NCBI GenBank assembly: GCA_020809705.1
Contig: CP085832.1
Span: 3,286,001 to 3,350,000, forward strand
Origin: Calonectria ilicicola
Taxonomy: Eukaryota > Ascomycota > Sordariomycetes > Hypocreales > Nectriaceae
Reading direction: 5' to 3'
Length of the DNA stretch: 64,000 bases
Numbering within the stretch: the stretch's first letter is position 1; every line of letters begins with the position of its first letter. Below, in pieces: positions 11,905 to 23,895 of this stretch. A model generated the notes under the pieces. It was not told the DNA's origin and did not search any database. It saw only the letters and a list, made by a program, of their open reading frames with translations. The translations under genes and the position numbers were made by a program.

Positions 11905-14900
11905 AGAATGTAGTCAAGGTCTCCTGTGTACGCCAATCAATGGCAAATGATGACCTTGTTGCGAGTCATACAAAATAGGAATGGTATAGTTAATAGAGAT
12001 GCAGCATGAAATGAGACGGGTAGGGTCGATGTGGGGTGAATAGTTCGTGAATTGGAATGTAGTTCTCGCCTTTGCCCACTTGTATCAAACAATTAAGAGG
12101 TCGCGAATAAGTTTAGCAGCCCTATGAATTAAATTTGAGGGCAATGTGGCTTCCCAAAGAATGGCTAACTGTCTGTTGACCTGTTTGAAGCATCCTTGTA
12201 TATAACCTTTAGGTTCTCAGAGATGCTCATGCACCAGTCAGCAATGCGCATTGGCAGGGGGGATGGGATTCGACATCATCCACACACCTTTCGGCATGAC
12301 AATAACCATCAGGAATCCGCGTGAAATAAAATGAGTGCGCAAGGCGGATTTGATGTTCAAAGCCCAGAGATTCCTATGAAGTCTTGTAAGTAAAAAAGGG
12401 GGACAGGGGAGTGAGCATGTTCATTTGAAGCCCGATTGTTATCAGTTCGTTCCAGTTCCAAATCCCACCTCATCCTTCCTTGACAGTCCTGCATGGTCAT
12501 CCCTTCCAATCGCGTCGACCTGGTGCTGAAATTTTATGCCAAAGCGAAAGGCAGAAATCAGGTTCGACCCTAGGTTTCCACATGCCACAGTTGGAATCGC
12601 ACTGACGATTTTCAACGTCGGAGAGTGGTATTATCCCAGAACACGGAAGTTCGGAAGACCAAAGTTCGGGAGACGGAAGCTGTATGGCGGGGGGGCTCTT
12701 CCGTCGGTACGTTTTAGTCTTATGGAATTGAGGCTGTGTGCTATGACGAGTTTGTGGCGGCCGGAGTCCGCCACACTTTGCGAATCGCATCAACTTCACA
12801 GTGCTCGGATCGGGTTATGGCAACAATTATTTACGAGAATATGAGACAAATTCATAATAGACATAGTAAAAAAGAGACTTGAATACGGTTTATTGACATA
12901 TTTCACCCGTTCTAGTGACTTCTAGCTATGCTCATGAGACCTTTGAATAATGGCATTAATAAATTTCCAGCATTTGCTGGTCTTGGTTTGTACCTATGGA
13001 TAATGTGGAGCAAGGTACAAATCAAAGCTTCACCGCACCGCAGGAGATGGTCCAAACCAACTCAACCGTGTATGCGTGATCGCCTGTTGGTTACCTTGAA
13101 CCCGACCAAAAATCACCAACAAGTCGGACAGTTTTATGCAACGTTTACCCCACCATCCATCAGAGGACCCACGTCGAGCTCCGGTTAAGAGTTGATGGTA
13201 TTGAGAGCAGCCACACATGCAATTGTCTGCTCAATGAGAGTTTTTTGAGCCGCAGCTGGCAGGCCGCATAGCATGCGGCCGGGGACATTTTTAAGCAAGT
13301 TAAAGACTGTAGAGCTAAGTTAACGAAGCACTGTATACATCGGAATTGTTCTGGTACACATATTGAACGGGGGGCTGCGATTCGCGAATGAGCTTATTCG
13401 TGACAGCCATGCTAGATTGGTAATTGACAGTTTAGGATCGTTAGTAATCAGTTCCAGCTAACGACCTTTCACACCCCTTCCCCGACTCACAAGTTTAGCT
13501 GCCGCCCGTCATTGTTCATGGGTGTCGGCCTTTTCCACTCAAAGAGCGACGGGTACCTGGTCGTAACGAAGCTATCTGACCGGTACTATGCCTCAGTTTA
13601 GATGGCAAAGGTCTAACTTAAAGCGAAATGCTATTGTCCACAACGACTGTGACCTCGCCAGAACGTATGAGCACTCAGTGATGTCTTGCTTGTCTAAGGG
13701 GGATGACCGGTCGGTGGCCCAGGGTGTGTAACTGGGAGATCGGGCGAGGAAGCATTCGCTCGCGCAACTCGCGAGACAGGGTTCGCGAGGCCCTCGATCA
13801 CCCTGGCCCTTCTTATTGTCTATAGGGGTTTGGGGCCCGCTGAGCATCTGGTGTGTCGGGCATCTGGCAAAGATTTTGTCATGGTTCAGCGGCGAGCCGG
13901 GTGACCAAGCAAAAATTCGAGGGGTGTCCCTGGAGCGAAAAGCTATTGCTGTCTCCAGGATCTACGACGGGCGCACTGTGTGGAGACGCCTAGAATGCCT
14001 TGTGAGCACAAGGAGCCTGCTCACGTACCTAGCCAAAAGCCCTGGCCTGCGCGTGTGAGTAAAAATGGAAAACGCCCACCTGCCAAACAATACCGGTCGA
14101 CCCCGGGCAGGCAGTGATCGACCAGATGCTTCAAACGGTAGTCGATCGACTGTAGTGGCGTAATAGCTAACCCGCTGTCACTCGATCATTTAGAATACAA
14201 CTATGGCACTTTGCTGAGAGACACGAAGAGTGTAACACAAGACCCAAGCCAAGCCATTCCGCAGAGCAGTTTTTTTTTTTTTTTACCCGACATAGCATGA
14301 TCCTCTATTCACAACAAACGAGGGAGGGAAAAAAAGACCGGGAATCTTCATTGTAACGGAATAATGCCAGTCCAATATCGAATGAGTAGTAATCTTCAAG
14401 AGATCTAACAAGAACACCAAGTAAGGTATGAAGATAGTGGAGCAGGCTCCAGAGTTCCCTGCTCCGTTCCCAACCCTGGCACCGCGCCGTTTGTATGGGA
14501 GCTCTCAACCATGGCAAGAATGACGAGTCCCCATCCCGCTCTCTCGCTTCTTGGTGGTGGGCGGAGGGCCGAGCGCTGCGTACTCGCGCGTTGTTCAAGG
14601 CAATTGACTGGGCGGGTGCATGCAAGGATGCGTTGCGTCCTGGTCTAACCTCTGTGTTGTCAGATATGTCATGCTGTCGGTGGTTATGCCATGTCATCAC
14701 TCCAAGCGGCGACCAATGACCAAAGGTCAAGCTAAACGCCGCGGTGAGGTCTTTGGGATGGGGGAACGGACGTGGAGTCAGGGCTGCCTCCCTCTCGCAC
14801 CCCCCTGGCTGTCCCGGGCGTCCACTGTAGGGCTAAAGGGTGGCTAGAATTGTCTTGCGTTGGGGTTCAAAGATTTGGTGGCGATGAGCCCGATCATCCT

Positions 14901-16896
14901 TTGATAGGCTCCAAGGTTCCAACTGACTAGCGATCCCCGCCCATCTTCCGGCGGCTTCCTAGGTTGCGCACTCATAGGCCCTAGGCCGAGCTCCCCGAAT
15001 CGCGGGGCCCTGTTAAGATTGCTTAGAAGCGGCGAGAAGAGGTCCTGGACAGGGCTGGCGAGGAAAAGCACCCATGGGGAACGGGGCACCTGCTTCGAGA
15101 AGACCACTGTCCAAACACCGGGGGGTGCCATATTCTCATGTGAATGCACTGGAGGGTCCAATCTCCCTATATACCAAAGTCGCTTTTATGTTGCTCTTTG
15201 GTGGTCTGCTTACTGTGGCATCTCACAACCAGCTTGGATTCGGAGGTTCAGGTCTTAGCCTTTTTTTTTCTCCTTCTCTCTTCTTATTTACACGATGTAA
15301 AGCCTGAAGCCATCAACATTTTTCTTATCGATGTTAGATTCTAGCCTTAGGTTGACATCGGCGTGTCGGTAATGAGCCCAGACCAGGGGCGTGCGTCATC
15401 CACTTGCCGAGTCTTTACATTTCGATTAGTCTTGGGCGGTGAATTTTTTTTTCGGCAGATGATGGGTCAGCACAGGATGAGGAAGCGCGTGTGGGTGTCA
15501 CCAACACAAACGGCGGGGGGTGGCAGCTCCTCCTCAGTGTGTTCTGTCGTGGGGGGGTTCTGGGGTGCGCTGGACGAGCCTAGACCCTGCACCTCAGTAT
15601 GGGCGTTGTCGTGCCTTGAACCCTCGAGTACCCGTCTCCATCTGCAGCTGGTGAGTGGCGTCAACTTGGGATCGACTCCCAGCTAGTCAACCTAAAGTCG
15701 GTCATCATCAACCGCCTCGGGCCTGTCCCAAGACAAGTGCAAAAAAAAGAAAAGCGGGGAACGGGATTAGAGTAGTCGTAGTGTGTATGGCTCCGTCCTG
15801 CGTGCGGCACTCGCAACGCAGCCAATCGAAGGCGCTGGCCGTCGTTTGCGACATTGTCTGAGCTCGTATTCTTGCACCCTGAATAGCTGCCATCCCTGCT
15901 TCGCCTCGCCTAGTACCTGTCGCCCTAGGCTTGGCAAAAGCAACTACCGAGCCGTACGGGACCTGGCTCAGCAGCGGTCGTCCGGGGCGCTGGGGCCGCC
16001 TGATTGATTTTTTTCCCCCGTACGGATGGAGGGCGTGTGAACCAGGGAGGGATGGACAAGCCCCTTGATAAGCTGGGCTGGTAGGTCTGCTCGCCCGCAC
16101 CCGAACCCAAAGCCAGGCAAGGTACAGTGTCGTTACTGAACCACGCGCACTCGTCCTTGCTCATCAGCCTGCTGGTTGGTCCATGCCCAGGCTTTGTAAT
16201 TTTTTCCTCGTCCTTTTCTGTCGCTTGCATTTCAGCCTCCAATGTCGATCATCTGAGCAGTTGCACACCCTTCCTCCTCCTTGCACAAGCTGGGGGCTTT
16301 GTCCTTCCTTCCTTCCTTCCTTGTTTTTTTTTTTTTTCCGTTCGCATTTTTATACGTACTACCTGGGTCAATCACCTGCACAATTGTATCCCCTCCTTGC
16401 GCCATCATTCAGTTTTTTCTTCTTCTTCGTTGTGTGCACGTCGCCCGCGCAGGCAAAACTAGTCAATATTGTCACGAGAACAAGCATGGATGATTACCTG
16501 CGGCGAATCTTGACCCTTCTAATCCTTGATGTGGCTGCAATCATTGCTGGATGGCCCGTTTTGTTTTCCGGGTAGTTCATCTGACGTGATTTTCAGGCCG
16601 GTTGTCTATGGCCAGTCAGTGCAAGCCAAAGTTATCTCCATTCTCACCATCTGACTGCGACACAAGCACCATATGCTCTCTTCCTCAACATCACTTTCGC
16701 AACTCTGCAGATACTTCAAGAAATGGCATTCGACGCGGCCTTCCATCAATTTACAATCAAAGATATTGATACAGGTAATTCATTTCATGTTATCATGTCC
16801 ACTGTACAAACTAAACTCATAAGCTGCCAAGCCTCCTAAGCTGGTTGTTAATTCATTAGATTCTCGCCCATCCCAAGCCTTTCAGTCAGCCCACAT
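11905..16896. other. Gene-poor stretch
   Basis: No supported gene. Several 70-140 codon frames occur on both strands without recognisable domains. A poly-T tract lies near 14270-14284, and a CCTT microsatellite followed by a T-tract lies at 16303-16337. Confidence 0.4.
16303..16337. repeat. (CCTT)n microsatellite and poly-T
   Basis: Five tandem CCTT units followed by about 14 T. Simple sequence. Confidence 0.75.
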
Positions 16897-17224
16897 CTAG
16901 CCACGTCCATGATTGTACTCATTGCTAAAACTTCCTATTCCGAAAAAATCGCTCTTCAGGTCTATCTCGTATCCACGCGTAGCTTTTGTATGCTCCTTGT
17001 TATTGTGAGGTCCTGGCAGGTCAACATCAGCACCCTCAGTCATGGTGGCTGGTGCTTGCATCAGTCGATCTTGAAGGGACGATGTGTCGTGAATGCACTG
17101 GGCCAGCATTGCTCCACGAGTCTTGGGACTAAACCTGTGTGAGTTGAAGCTTCTAGAATACGGGAAAGTGTTTCGAATGGACGTACGATTTGTGGCCTTG
17201 GACATTGAGTGAGGGTAAGGGCAT
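16897..17224 (-). CDS. Small YDTSS-family protein, copy 4
   Basis: Paralogue of copy 2; 89 residues, among the longest in the family. Exons are 17224..17187 (38 nt) and 17128..16897, with a 58 bp phase-2 intron (GTACGT...TTTAG). Exon 1 encodes MPLPSLNVQGHK; exon 2 starts PKTRGA then MLAQCIHDTSSLQDRLMQ. The Tyr of the core is His here and a Cys replaces Phe. The tail shares EGAD and EHTK with copy 2 but ends differently (NEYNHGRG). A second ATG lies in another frame of exon 1; the chosen ATG is the one that splices in frame with the core and gives a 38 nt exon. TATAAA is 156 bp upstream, and flanks on both sides align with copy 2, so the gene was duplicated with its promoter. Confidence 0.7.
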
Positions 17225-17379
17225 GGTTGCGCTATGTGTGTGGAATAGAGGTGGTACACCTGAACACATGTATCGATAGCTTGATGTGTCTTGGGACAAG
17301 TTTATGTGTAGAGATGTGAAGGGTAATCTTTGCTGGTACTGGCAAATACATGGTAATAAAGAGAGGGCATGATCCTACC

Positions 17380-17385
17380 TTTATA
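17380..17385 (-). promoter_or_regulatory. TATA box of copy 4
   Basis: TATAAA, minus strand, 156 bp before the ATG. Confidence 0.55.
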
Positions 17386-19329
17386 CTGATCTCATGGCGA
17401 GTCTTGGGAGGAAGAAAAAAAGGCAACCGGCGCTTTCACATTGGGGCGCCATGGCAGTCAGATGTTGGCGAGGACAAGGGACTACAGATAAAGCCGATAG
17501 GAAGGCCATTGCAGAGCCACATTACAGAGCCGAGGAAATCAAGACGGTGTCGGGACTGTACATAGGGGGTGCCGCGGAGCAGTCGGTCGAGGGGTGCAAC
17601 AGCTCAGAACGGCCCCGGACCGCGCATGGTAACCACCGGGTGAGCGTTGCTCATTGAGGCTGCCCCAAACACGTTGCCAGTCCCCCCGTTCAGGAACTCG
17701 CGGCGACGCATGGCCCAACCTGCTCAACACATCCAACTTGGAGCGACAGTGCCGCATTCGACGGCAGCGGCGCGGAGTGTGTCGGCGAGCCGGGGGAGGG
17801 TGTGCAACTAAAAACGGTGCAAAGTCGGCAAGGGCAGACCCGACAGCCCGGGGGGCTAGGAAGTGCTCACCGGCGAAGACACGGTCAAGGAGCGCTGGAC
17901 GGCCAGGGAGGGAGTTCAAGGATCGCTCTATGGGGAGGGGGTGGGGTGTGCGGGAGCGCGTTTCTCGTCACCTTGGGGCCCATTGCCTCATTCGGCAATG
18001 GGCGTGTTTGTGCTTGTAAATTTAGCTGTTGGTCGTTTTGCTAGCTAGGTAGCTGGCGTGGAGGAGTCGTGGCACCCATCGTTATTAACCCGGACATGCT
18101 AAGCCTACCCCTTAGCACACACCCATTCAAGGCCACAGCCAATACCTGAAGAAGCGTGAAAGGTTGTGGTTTTCTCCAATTCCCACCACCATGCTACGCT
18201 CCCGACTCGGCTTGGTCCAAGAACCAGGTTGCGCTGTAGGAAACCGGAGAGTGCATTAGGAAATGCTCGCTGCAGGCGAGATCGCAGTACCAGGGAGGAA
18301 AAGCGAAGACGGAATGTGATGGTCTGCATTGACACGACTCAGCATCACTGCCACCCCAATGAGAAGTATGGATCGGTCACTCTGGCGTGGATGAGATCCA
18401 TGTGGGACCAGCTGTCCCAGGCGTTCTGAGCAAAATTCTTTTGTGCGTGTGCCTGATTGACTGCTCTTGTAAACAAAAAAAAAATAAATAAAAAAAAAAT
18501 TAAAAAAAATTAAAAAAAAAAACAGGCTGCGGTCTCCTATCGCAAGTTGGTGCATCTCTATCTTTTTTCTTTATCTTCCCCTACACCAAGCGTCATAGTG
18601 GCAAGGCCACCGCCTCCAGCTTGAGACAGCCACAACCGCAACAGGATTTTAATGATGGCAAAAGACATGGCCAAAGCTGAGAATGTAACGGATACCCCAA
18701 GCCCATCAACACTATGCTTGACGATCGGAAGGTGGGAGGAACCCTAGAATCCGCCGCGGCTGAGCTCTGGCGGGGATGCACCAGGGCTTGTTAGTCGATT
18801 ACATCGGAAAGGTACTGTGCGTGTGATCCCTTGAATATAGGTGCATTCATCTACAAAGACAGCATACCCTAGTGGTGACAACAGGAAGCTATCCACCTAG
18901 GCCATCAGTTCAGCAGCCCGGTTCAGTTAGGCAAGACTCAAACGACGGTGCGCTACCCAGTGCTCCATAGAGACAGGGTGTCGAGATAAATCAGCAAGCC
19001 ACTCGGCACAGTAACCGCTCCGCCTAGAGTCTGCACTTTGATGGGGATGACACCCAGGTCGATCAGAAGCACAGTCCGCGCTTCGTTCCTCGCACTTCCC
19101 TACACACGCATTCTCCAGGACTTTCCATCTAATCTCCCCGAACCCTCTGCCCAACCTTACCCCGCACGTGCCCAGCCACTTAGTGTGGCGGACTGACAAA
19201 CTTCAGGAACGGTCCTCCATTACAAACAAGGCACAATGAAGCCAGCGCCACATCCGTTGCAGGCTACATTACTCTACATCGTATACTTTTGTGGCCTTCA
19301 CATGCAACGCGTGCATCTTTTGTCGCAGA
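17386..19329. other. Gene-poor stretch
   Basis: Contains the upstream block of copy 4 (17439-17475) and an A-rich low-complexity tract at 18471-18522. No supported gene; the frames here are short and conflict between strands. Confidence 0.4.
18471..18522. repeat. A-rich low-complexity tract
   Basis: About 50 bases almost entirely A with a few T. Could be an old poly(A) insertion, but no element is recognisable beside it. Confidence 0.7.
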
Positions 19330-19540
19330 TTAGTTCGCACAATTATCTTCAATTTCATCCCGGGATCTCGACCACTTGCATATATTTTCGTTTGCCTCAT
19401 TGATTGACCTCTGTATCAGTTGATCTTGAAGGGATGACGTGTCATAGATGAACTGGGCCAACAGTGGACCTGTCCTCTGGGAGCTTAAAAAGACTAAGTA
19501 ACGTATATCGTGTACATATTGATATCTCGAGACAAAACAT
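19330..19540 (-). CDS. Small YDTSS-family protein, copy 5 (shortened)
   Basis: The conserved exon is clear: LLAQFIYDTSSLQDQLIQ followed by RSINEANEN and a short tail ending IEDNCAN, stop at 19330. The core Arg is Gln and the core Met is Leu. The 5' end is uncertain. My preferred model uses an ATG at 19540, a 25 nt exon and a 46 bp intron (GTACAC...ACAG; 19515..19470), giving 54 residues in phase 1, unlike its relatives. A 38 nt exon can be read from the same ATG but has a poor donor (GTTACT) and leaves an intron that is too short. The tail aligns with copy 6 (IEDNCAN against IEARCANGS) but stops earlier. TATAAG lies 143 bp upstream. It may be decaying. Confidence 0.45.
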
Positions 19541-19682
19541 TGAATGAATATTTAATGTCATGCATGACGAGACTTTAAATTTTGGGGGCAATTCTCCTCT
19601 GGTAATTTAATGATGACAAGAAAATGCGAAAGACTCTGAGAGTTGGCGTATTGCATCTCATGAATTAGGTAGAGAACCCTGG

Positions 19683-19688
19683 CTTATA
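19683..19688 (-). promoter_or_regulatory. TATA-like box of copy 5
   Basis: TATAAG on the minus strand, 143 bp before the proposed ATG. Position matches the family. Confidence 0.4.
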
Positions 19689-22600
19689 TGGAAAATTTTC
19701 AGTTTAACATCGGCGTAAATAGAATAACACATGCAGGCTGGAGTGACTAGGAATATTGGGATATAATTCACGAGACCGTCCCGGCCCGTGTTGCTCGGCC
19801 GGTCTCCGCTCTGTTGGGTCTCCGCCCGGGCGCAAAACCCCAATGGGCTCCACTAATAACGGAACCTCGCCGATGCGGCCAGGTGACTTGGTTTCCATTG
19901 GCATGTGCGGGAGCAGTGGGCAGGTATCCTGCCCGGCGTATTGTGGGGCACAAGCTCCATCACTCTCAGAATCAAGAAACCTACGTAGCCAAGGAACATT
20001 CTTTTACACACAAATTTGCTAGATGTCAAAGTATCCATCGATCGAGTTGCGCCGACTCCGGCTTATAACGGCCAGTCATCCCGTTGTTTGCCATCTTTCT
20101 CCGAATCACAAGCATTCCCTCAAGACCGCCATCCATTTCCCCGATCAGCACATTTTGATAAAATATCTTGATGCCGAGCCAAAGCCTCCCCCTAGGCAAG
20201 ATCAAAGCCGTGATTTTTGCTGCTTCCAATGGCCATGTTCGAATAACTGTGGGCGCTTTGCTAAGATTCCTTTCCTATAGGATAGTGTCCTTGTTTTCTA
20301 TCTTTGGCTGCTACGCTCGGCGAACTTCCAAGAAACCTTGGGATCGACATTAGGCTTGAGCCCCAGGTGAAGAAGGCATTCTCGGTGAGGGGTCGAGCCA
20401 AATCTCACGCTTGCCGTCTGACCCTTGGGCTCTTATTGGACTCTCAGCACGGGCTGTTAGCAGTACGTCAAGTAGGGGATTTGATTGACAACTCTGTTTT
20501 TTTACGTACTCCTAGCTGATGCTATTATCTGTCGAATATTGAGATCACGTGCATGAATGAATAGGTACCAAGTCACTTTTGGTTCTGTACAAATTGGAAA
20601 GAACAAGAATGAAGCTGATAGCACTTACAGACTACGATCATACTATTCGACTGCGTTCAAGACGTGACTGGTGGTCAATAACAACACTTCTTTGCAACCT
20701 AATTGATGCACGCCGTTTTCTTCTTTATTGTGTTTCCATCTCAGACTCTACTCGATTATGCCTTTCGCGGCTGCTGCGCCTCGCCACCACGAGGAATCGA
20801 TAATAGCACGCCACCAGGAGCTCCTGGCGTAGGACAGAGACTGTGGTTTCATATTTTCAGATTCAGTGAGCATGTGATGTTTTATCTAGAGCATTGGATC
20901 AAGACCGATGCATTGTCGCAGTCTCGTATGTATACCGTAAACCGATCAAACGATGATTGCCATATAGCTGCGGAGTCGAGTCCCTTGATCACACCACATT
21001 AAATAGCTTTGTACTGGTTCTCACGGCCATGCGACAAGAGACACCAGAAGGTGAACTGCAAAACCAGAGCCTCGTTGTGCATTTGCTGCGTTCAGCCCCA
21101 ATATTTTCTACATCTGCTCGGCTCAAAGCGAGGATCGAATGCAAACCCCACCCCTAGGTGACAGAACTCGAGATCTCCCGTCGTAAACCATCCCAGGTTT
21201 GGCATGTGGATCGCTCTAAACCTGAGTCGAGATCAGGCACACTGGATAAGGAACCCTATGATGAGGAACGCCACACCCATCACATGATGGAGTCTTAACG
21301 CGTCATCGGGCGCATTCTATGTGCTCATTGGAATAGCCTTGCAAATCTAGGGACCTGACACGAAATGTAGAAGGTGAGGCCGATGCCGATGCATTATGTG
21401 CGCTACTCATGTAATAGACCCGTTTGAGCCTCAAGCCTGATCGTCTTAGCCAGAAGTACTCCACTAATCTATCATTTCATGTTTTGCCGTTTATTTATCC
21501 TACACGATAAACTATGCTGCAGCCAAGCCCAACTGTAAGATTTGATCGGGAGGACCACTGCAAACCACACTGCCACAGGTGATGGCCAAAATATAAGGTC
21601 CCTAGTTTAGTCGTAAGAAGTAACAAAGTCTTCGCTACGAGTATCCAAGTTCTGCAGAAGAGCCTGCAATTATCTTTTTCATCGACTCGACTTCAATCAG
21701 GGGCTAATCGTACTTTTCTTAGGCGGCGGTCGCAGGTGTGTGTTCGAAACCGGTATATATGGTCATATTTGCAGAGACTCTCCGCGGCCTGTGAATTGTA
21801 AACTGAAATGGGGTAAGTTATGTATATCAACTCGTTTGGGAATTAGGGGATGAGGTCTTAATAATTGTTTGAAACAAGGCTGATGCAGAGACAGAGCCTT
21901 GATTAGCGTAGAAATCCCTTAAAAACAAGAGCTAATGCTGCTATAGTGTCTCGTTGTTGGAGATATGTGGGTACCCTCCTTTTTTGCTTCCGTAGTCGAG
22001 AGGTTCGCTCGCATGGCCAGGTTTGGGTGAATTTAGGTTGTGGTCAAGACGATATTCGCGCAGTTATTTGGTGAGGCAAACGGCGGCACGAGCTCGAGCG
22101 GCAAGTGCATAAAAGAGGCGACAGGTGGGATAACACAACGCGAATGAGTGACATTCCATTTTTGATTTTGGGTTCGAGAATCGTTGGAAATGTCCAAAGA
22201 ACTCTGTCATTTAAACAATCACATGTTTTCTTGCCACCTGTGGAAACGATTCATCATAACTTGGTTGCCTTACCTGTAGTTGCCCTAAGGCAAAGCGAAC
22301 AAGGCCGCCAGTGGAGTCAATTGGGCACAGCCGCCATGAGATTCCAATAATACTCAGATCTTGCGACAAAGACAGGGAGGGGAAAAGATGTGGAAGGGGG
22401 CTGAGAAAGGTGAAAGTCGTTCACGGGCATCGAAGGATCTGACTCAACGACCTCCTTCGAGGCGTCGTCGAAGCTGACCGTGTATGGCAAGGAAGTGTCA
22501 CCGCACCAAACATGTAGTGCATATCCCTCAAGATGTGCACCAAAATGCCTGCGCCAATAATGACGGTTCCCCCGTCTTCAGGCTTGGCCACGGCACGGCC

Positions 22601-23159
22601 GGGCAGGGCGCGGTGTGTGTGGGATCTTGGCCCTTCGACGAACACACTAAGCACCGGCGTGCAGGGGAATTATCGCTTTAGTCGTTTAATACGTGTAGAT
22701 GATTGCTAGCATTCAAATTGGTTGCTTTACGAAAGCCACCCAAGTCTCAGGCCGTCAGCTCGCCATGCAAGCCATGGAACCGTGTCGCACTTCCACAGTC
22801 GGCCATCACTTTAAATGATTCCCGCAGTAGTTCAACGAATATTTTGCCGTAGCCCAAGAAAAAAAAGTTTTATGCCACTTCTGCGTCCACACCAAAAGGC
22901 TTTGTCTACATCCATGGCTTTCTAGATGTTTCATCAAGATGTGCAGATATCATCTCGCATTTAATTAAATAATTATTTCATAAATTATAAAGATGAATTA
23001 TCGACGTCGTCGGCAGTACCAATCATCAAGTTAACTAGTTCTGCTTCACTTCTCTCACCTCCCCATTAATTGCAATACATATTTCTCAAGCATCCCTTAA
23101 CAGATTGAGACCCTTTTCAACTCAGACTAATTATCAAGCTTAAGTCGACTACTAGGCCT
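19689..23159. other. Gene-poor stretch
   Basis: No supported gene. A 67-codon minus frame at 20026-20229 has protein-like composition but no recognised domain. Nothing else stands out. Confidence 0.4.
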
Positions 23160-23455
23160 TCAGGGAGCATGGCCCACCGCACGTTCCTCCTTTGCCGTGG
23201 AACCATTTGCACAGCGGGCTTCGATTTTATTCTTGAATCCTTCTCTCTTGTATGAATCTCGGCTCGCCTCAGCGATTGACCTCTGTATCAGTCGATCTTG
23301 TAAGAGGGACGACGTGTCATCAATGAACCGTGCCAACATTGGACTCTGTTCCTTCAAGCTAAATAACAATGAGCATCGCATCTCAGGGGGGGATGAGTAG
23401 CTCACATATCAGGATCAAGAGACAGAACTTTAGACAGGTCTGTAATGCGATCCAT
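23160..23455 (-). CDS. Small YDTSS-family protein, copy 6
   Basis: 82 residues. Exons are 23455..23406 (50 nt) and 23358..23160, with a short 47 bp phase-2 intron (GTGAGC...TTTAG). Exon 1 encodes MDRITDLSKVLSLDPD; exon 2 begins LKEQSP, then MLARFIDDTSS, LLQDRLIQ. There is one extra Leu between the SS and LQDRL blocks, making it intermediate in length between the two subfamilies, and Asp replaces the usual Tyr. The tail is rich in Lys, Arg and Glu and is the closest match to copy 5 (QRSI, then IEARCAN). TATAAA is 146 bp upstream. The start is the only in-frame ATG that splices cleanly in phase 2. Confidence 0.66.
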
Positions 23456-23600
23456 GTCGATATGTGGAGCCTAGGAATGAATCTTAAGACTTTAGGGGTA
23501 TTTCCCTGAGATGATCGTCTAACAATGGCAAGAAGATGAAAAGGATGCTGAGGCTTGGAGGGCGAATTCCATCTTGCTAGTTGGGGATGGGAATCAAGTC

Positions 23601-23606
23601 TTTATA
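23601..23606 (-). promoter_or_regulatory. TATA box of copy 6
   Basis: TATAAA, minus strand, 146 bp before the ATG. Confidence 0.5.
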
Positions 23607-23783
23607 GGAAGCTTCAGCTCATATTCCGGATCATCCATGTAACAGCACAGACGCTTTGCGCAAAGGCAAGCGTTGTTGGTTGCTATAAGTGGTTCGGGTT
23701 GTCGTATGGCGAATCAAATTTATAGACTGTCTTCCCGGTGCCAGCCGCAAACCCACATAGCGCCCTTTAGCGCGACGCTCCAC

Positions 23784-23895
23784 CGACGTCTTGATCGAAG
23801 ACGTCTTGATCGAAGACGTCTTGATGAAAGACGTCTTGACAGAAGACGTCTTGACAGAAGACGTCTTGACAGAAGACGTCTTGCTCCTCAACGTC
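23784..23895. repeat. Tandem 15 bp repeat with GACGTC palindromes
   Basis: Seven exact GACGTC hexamers at 15 bp spacing (23785, 23800, 23815, 23830, 23845, 23860, 23875), most within the 10 bp palindrome AAGACGTCTT, with a degenerate eighth unit near 23890. Spacers are TGATCGA, TGATGAA or TGACAGA. Because 15 is a multiple of three, every frame repeats: EDVLT/EDVLI on plus, and KTSSV/KTSSI on minus. The plus frame runs on to a stop at 24057 without a known domain. It may be a coding repeat of a lost gene or a protein-binding array. Confidence 0.75.

Noticed and set aside
23784..23895. CRISPR-like array
   Set aside because: Repeats are 15 bp with no unique spacers, and this is a fungal genome.
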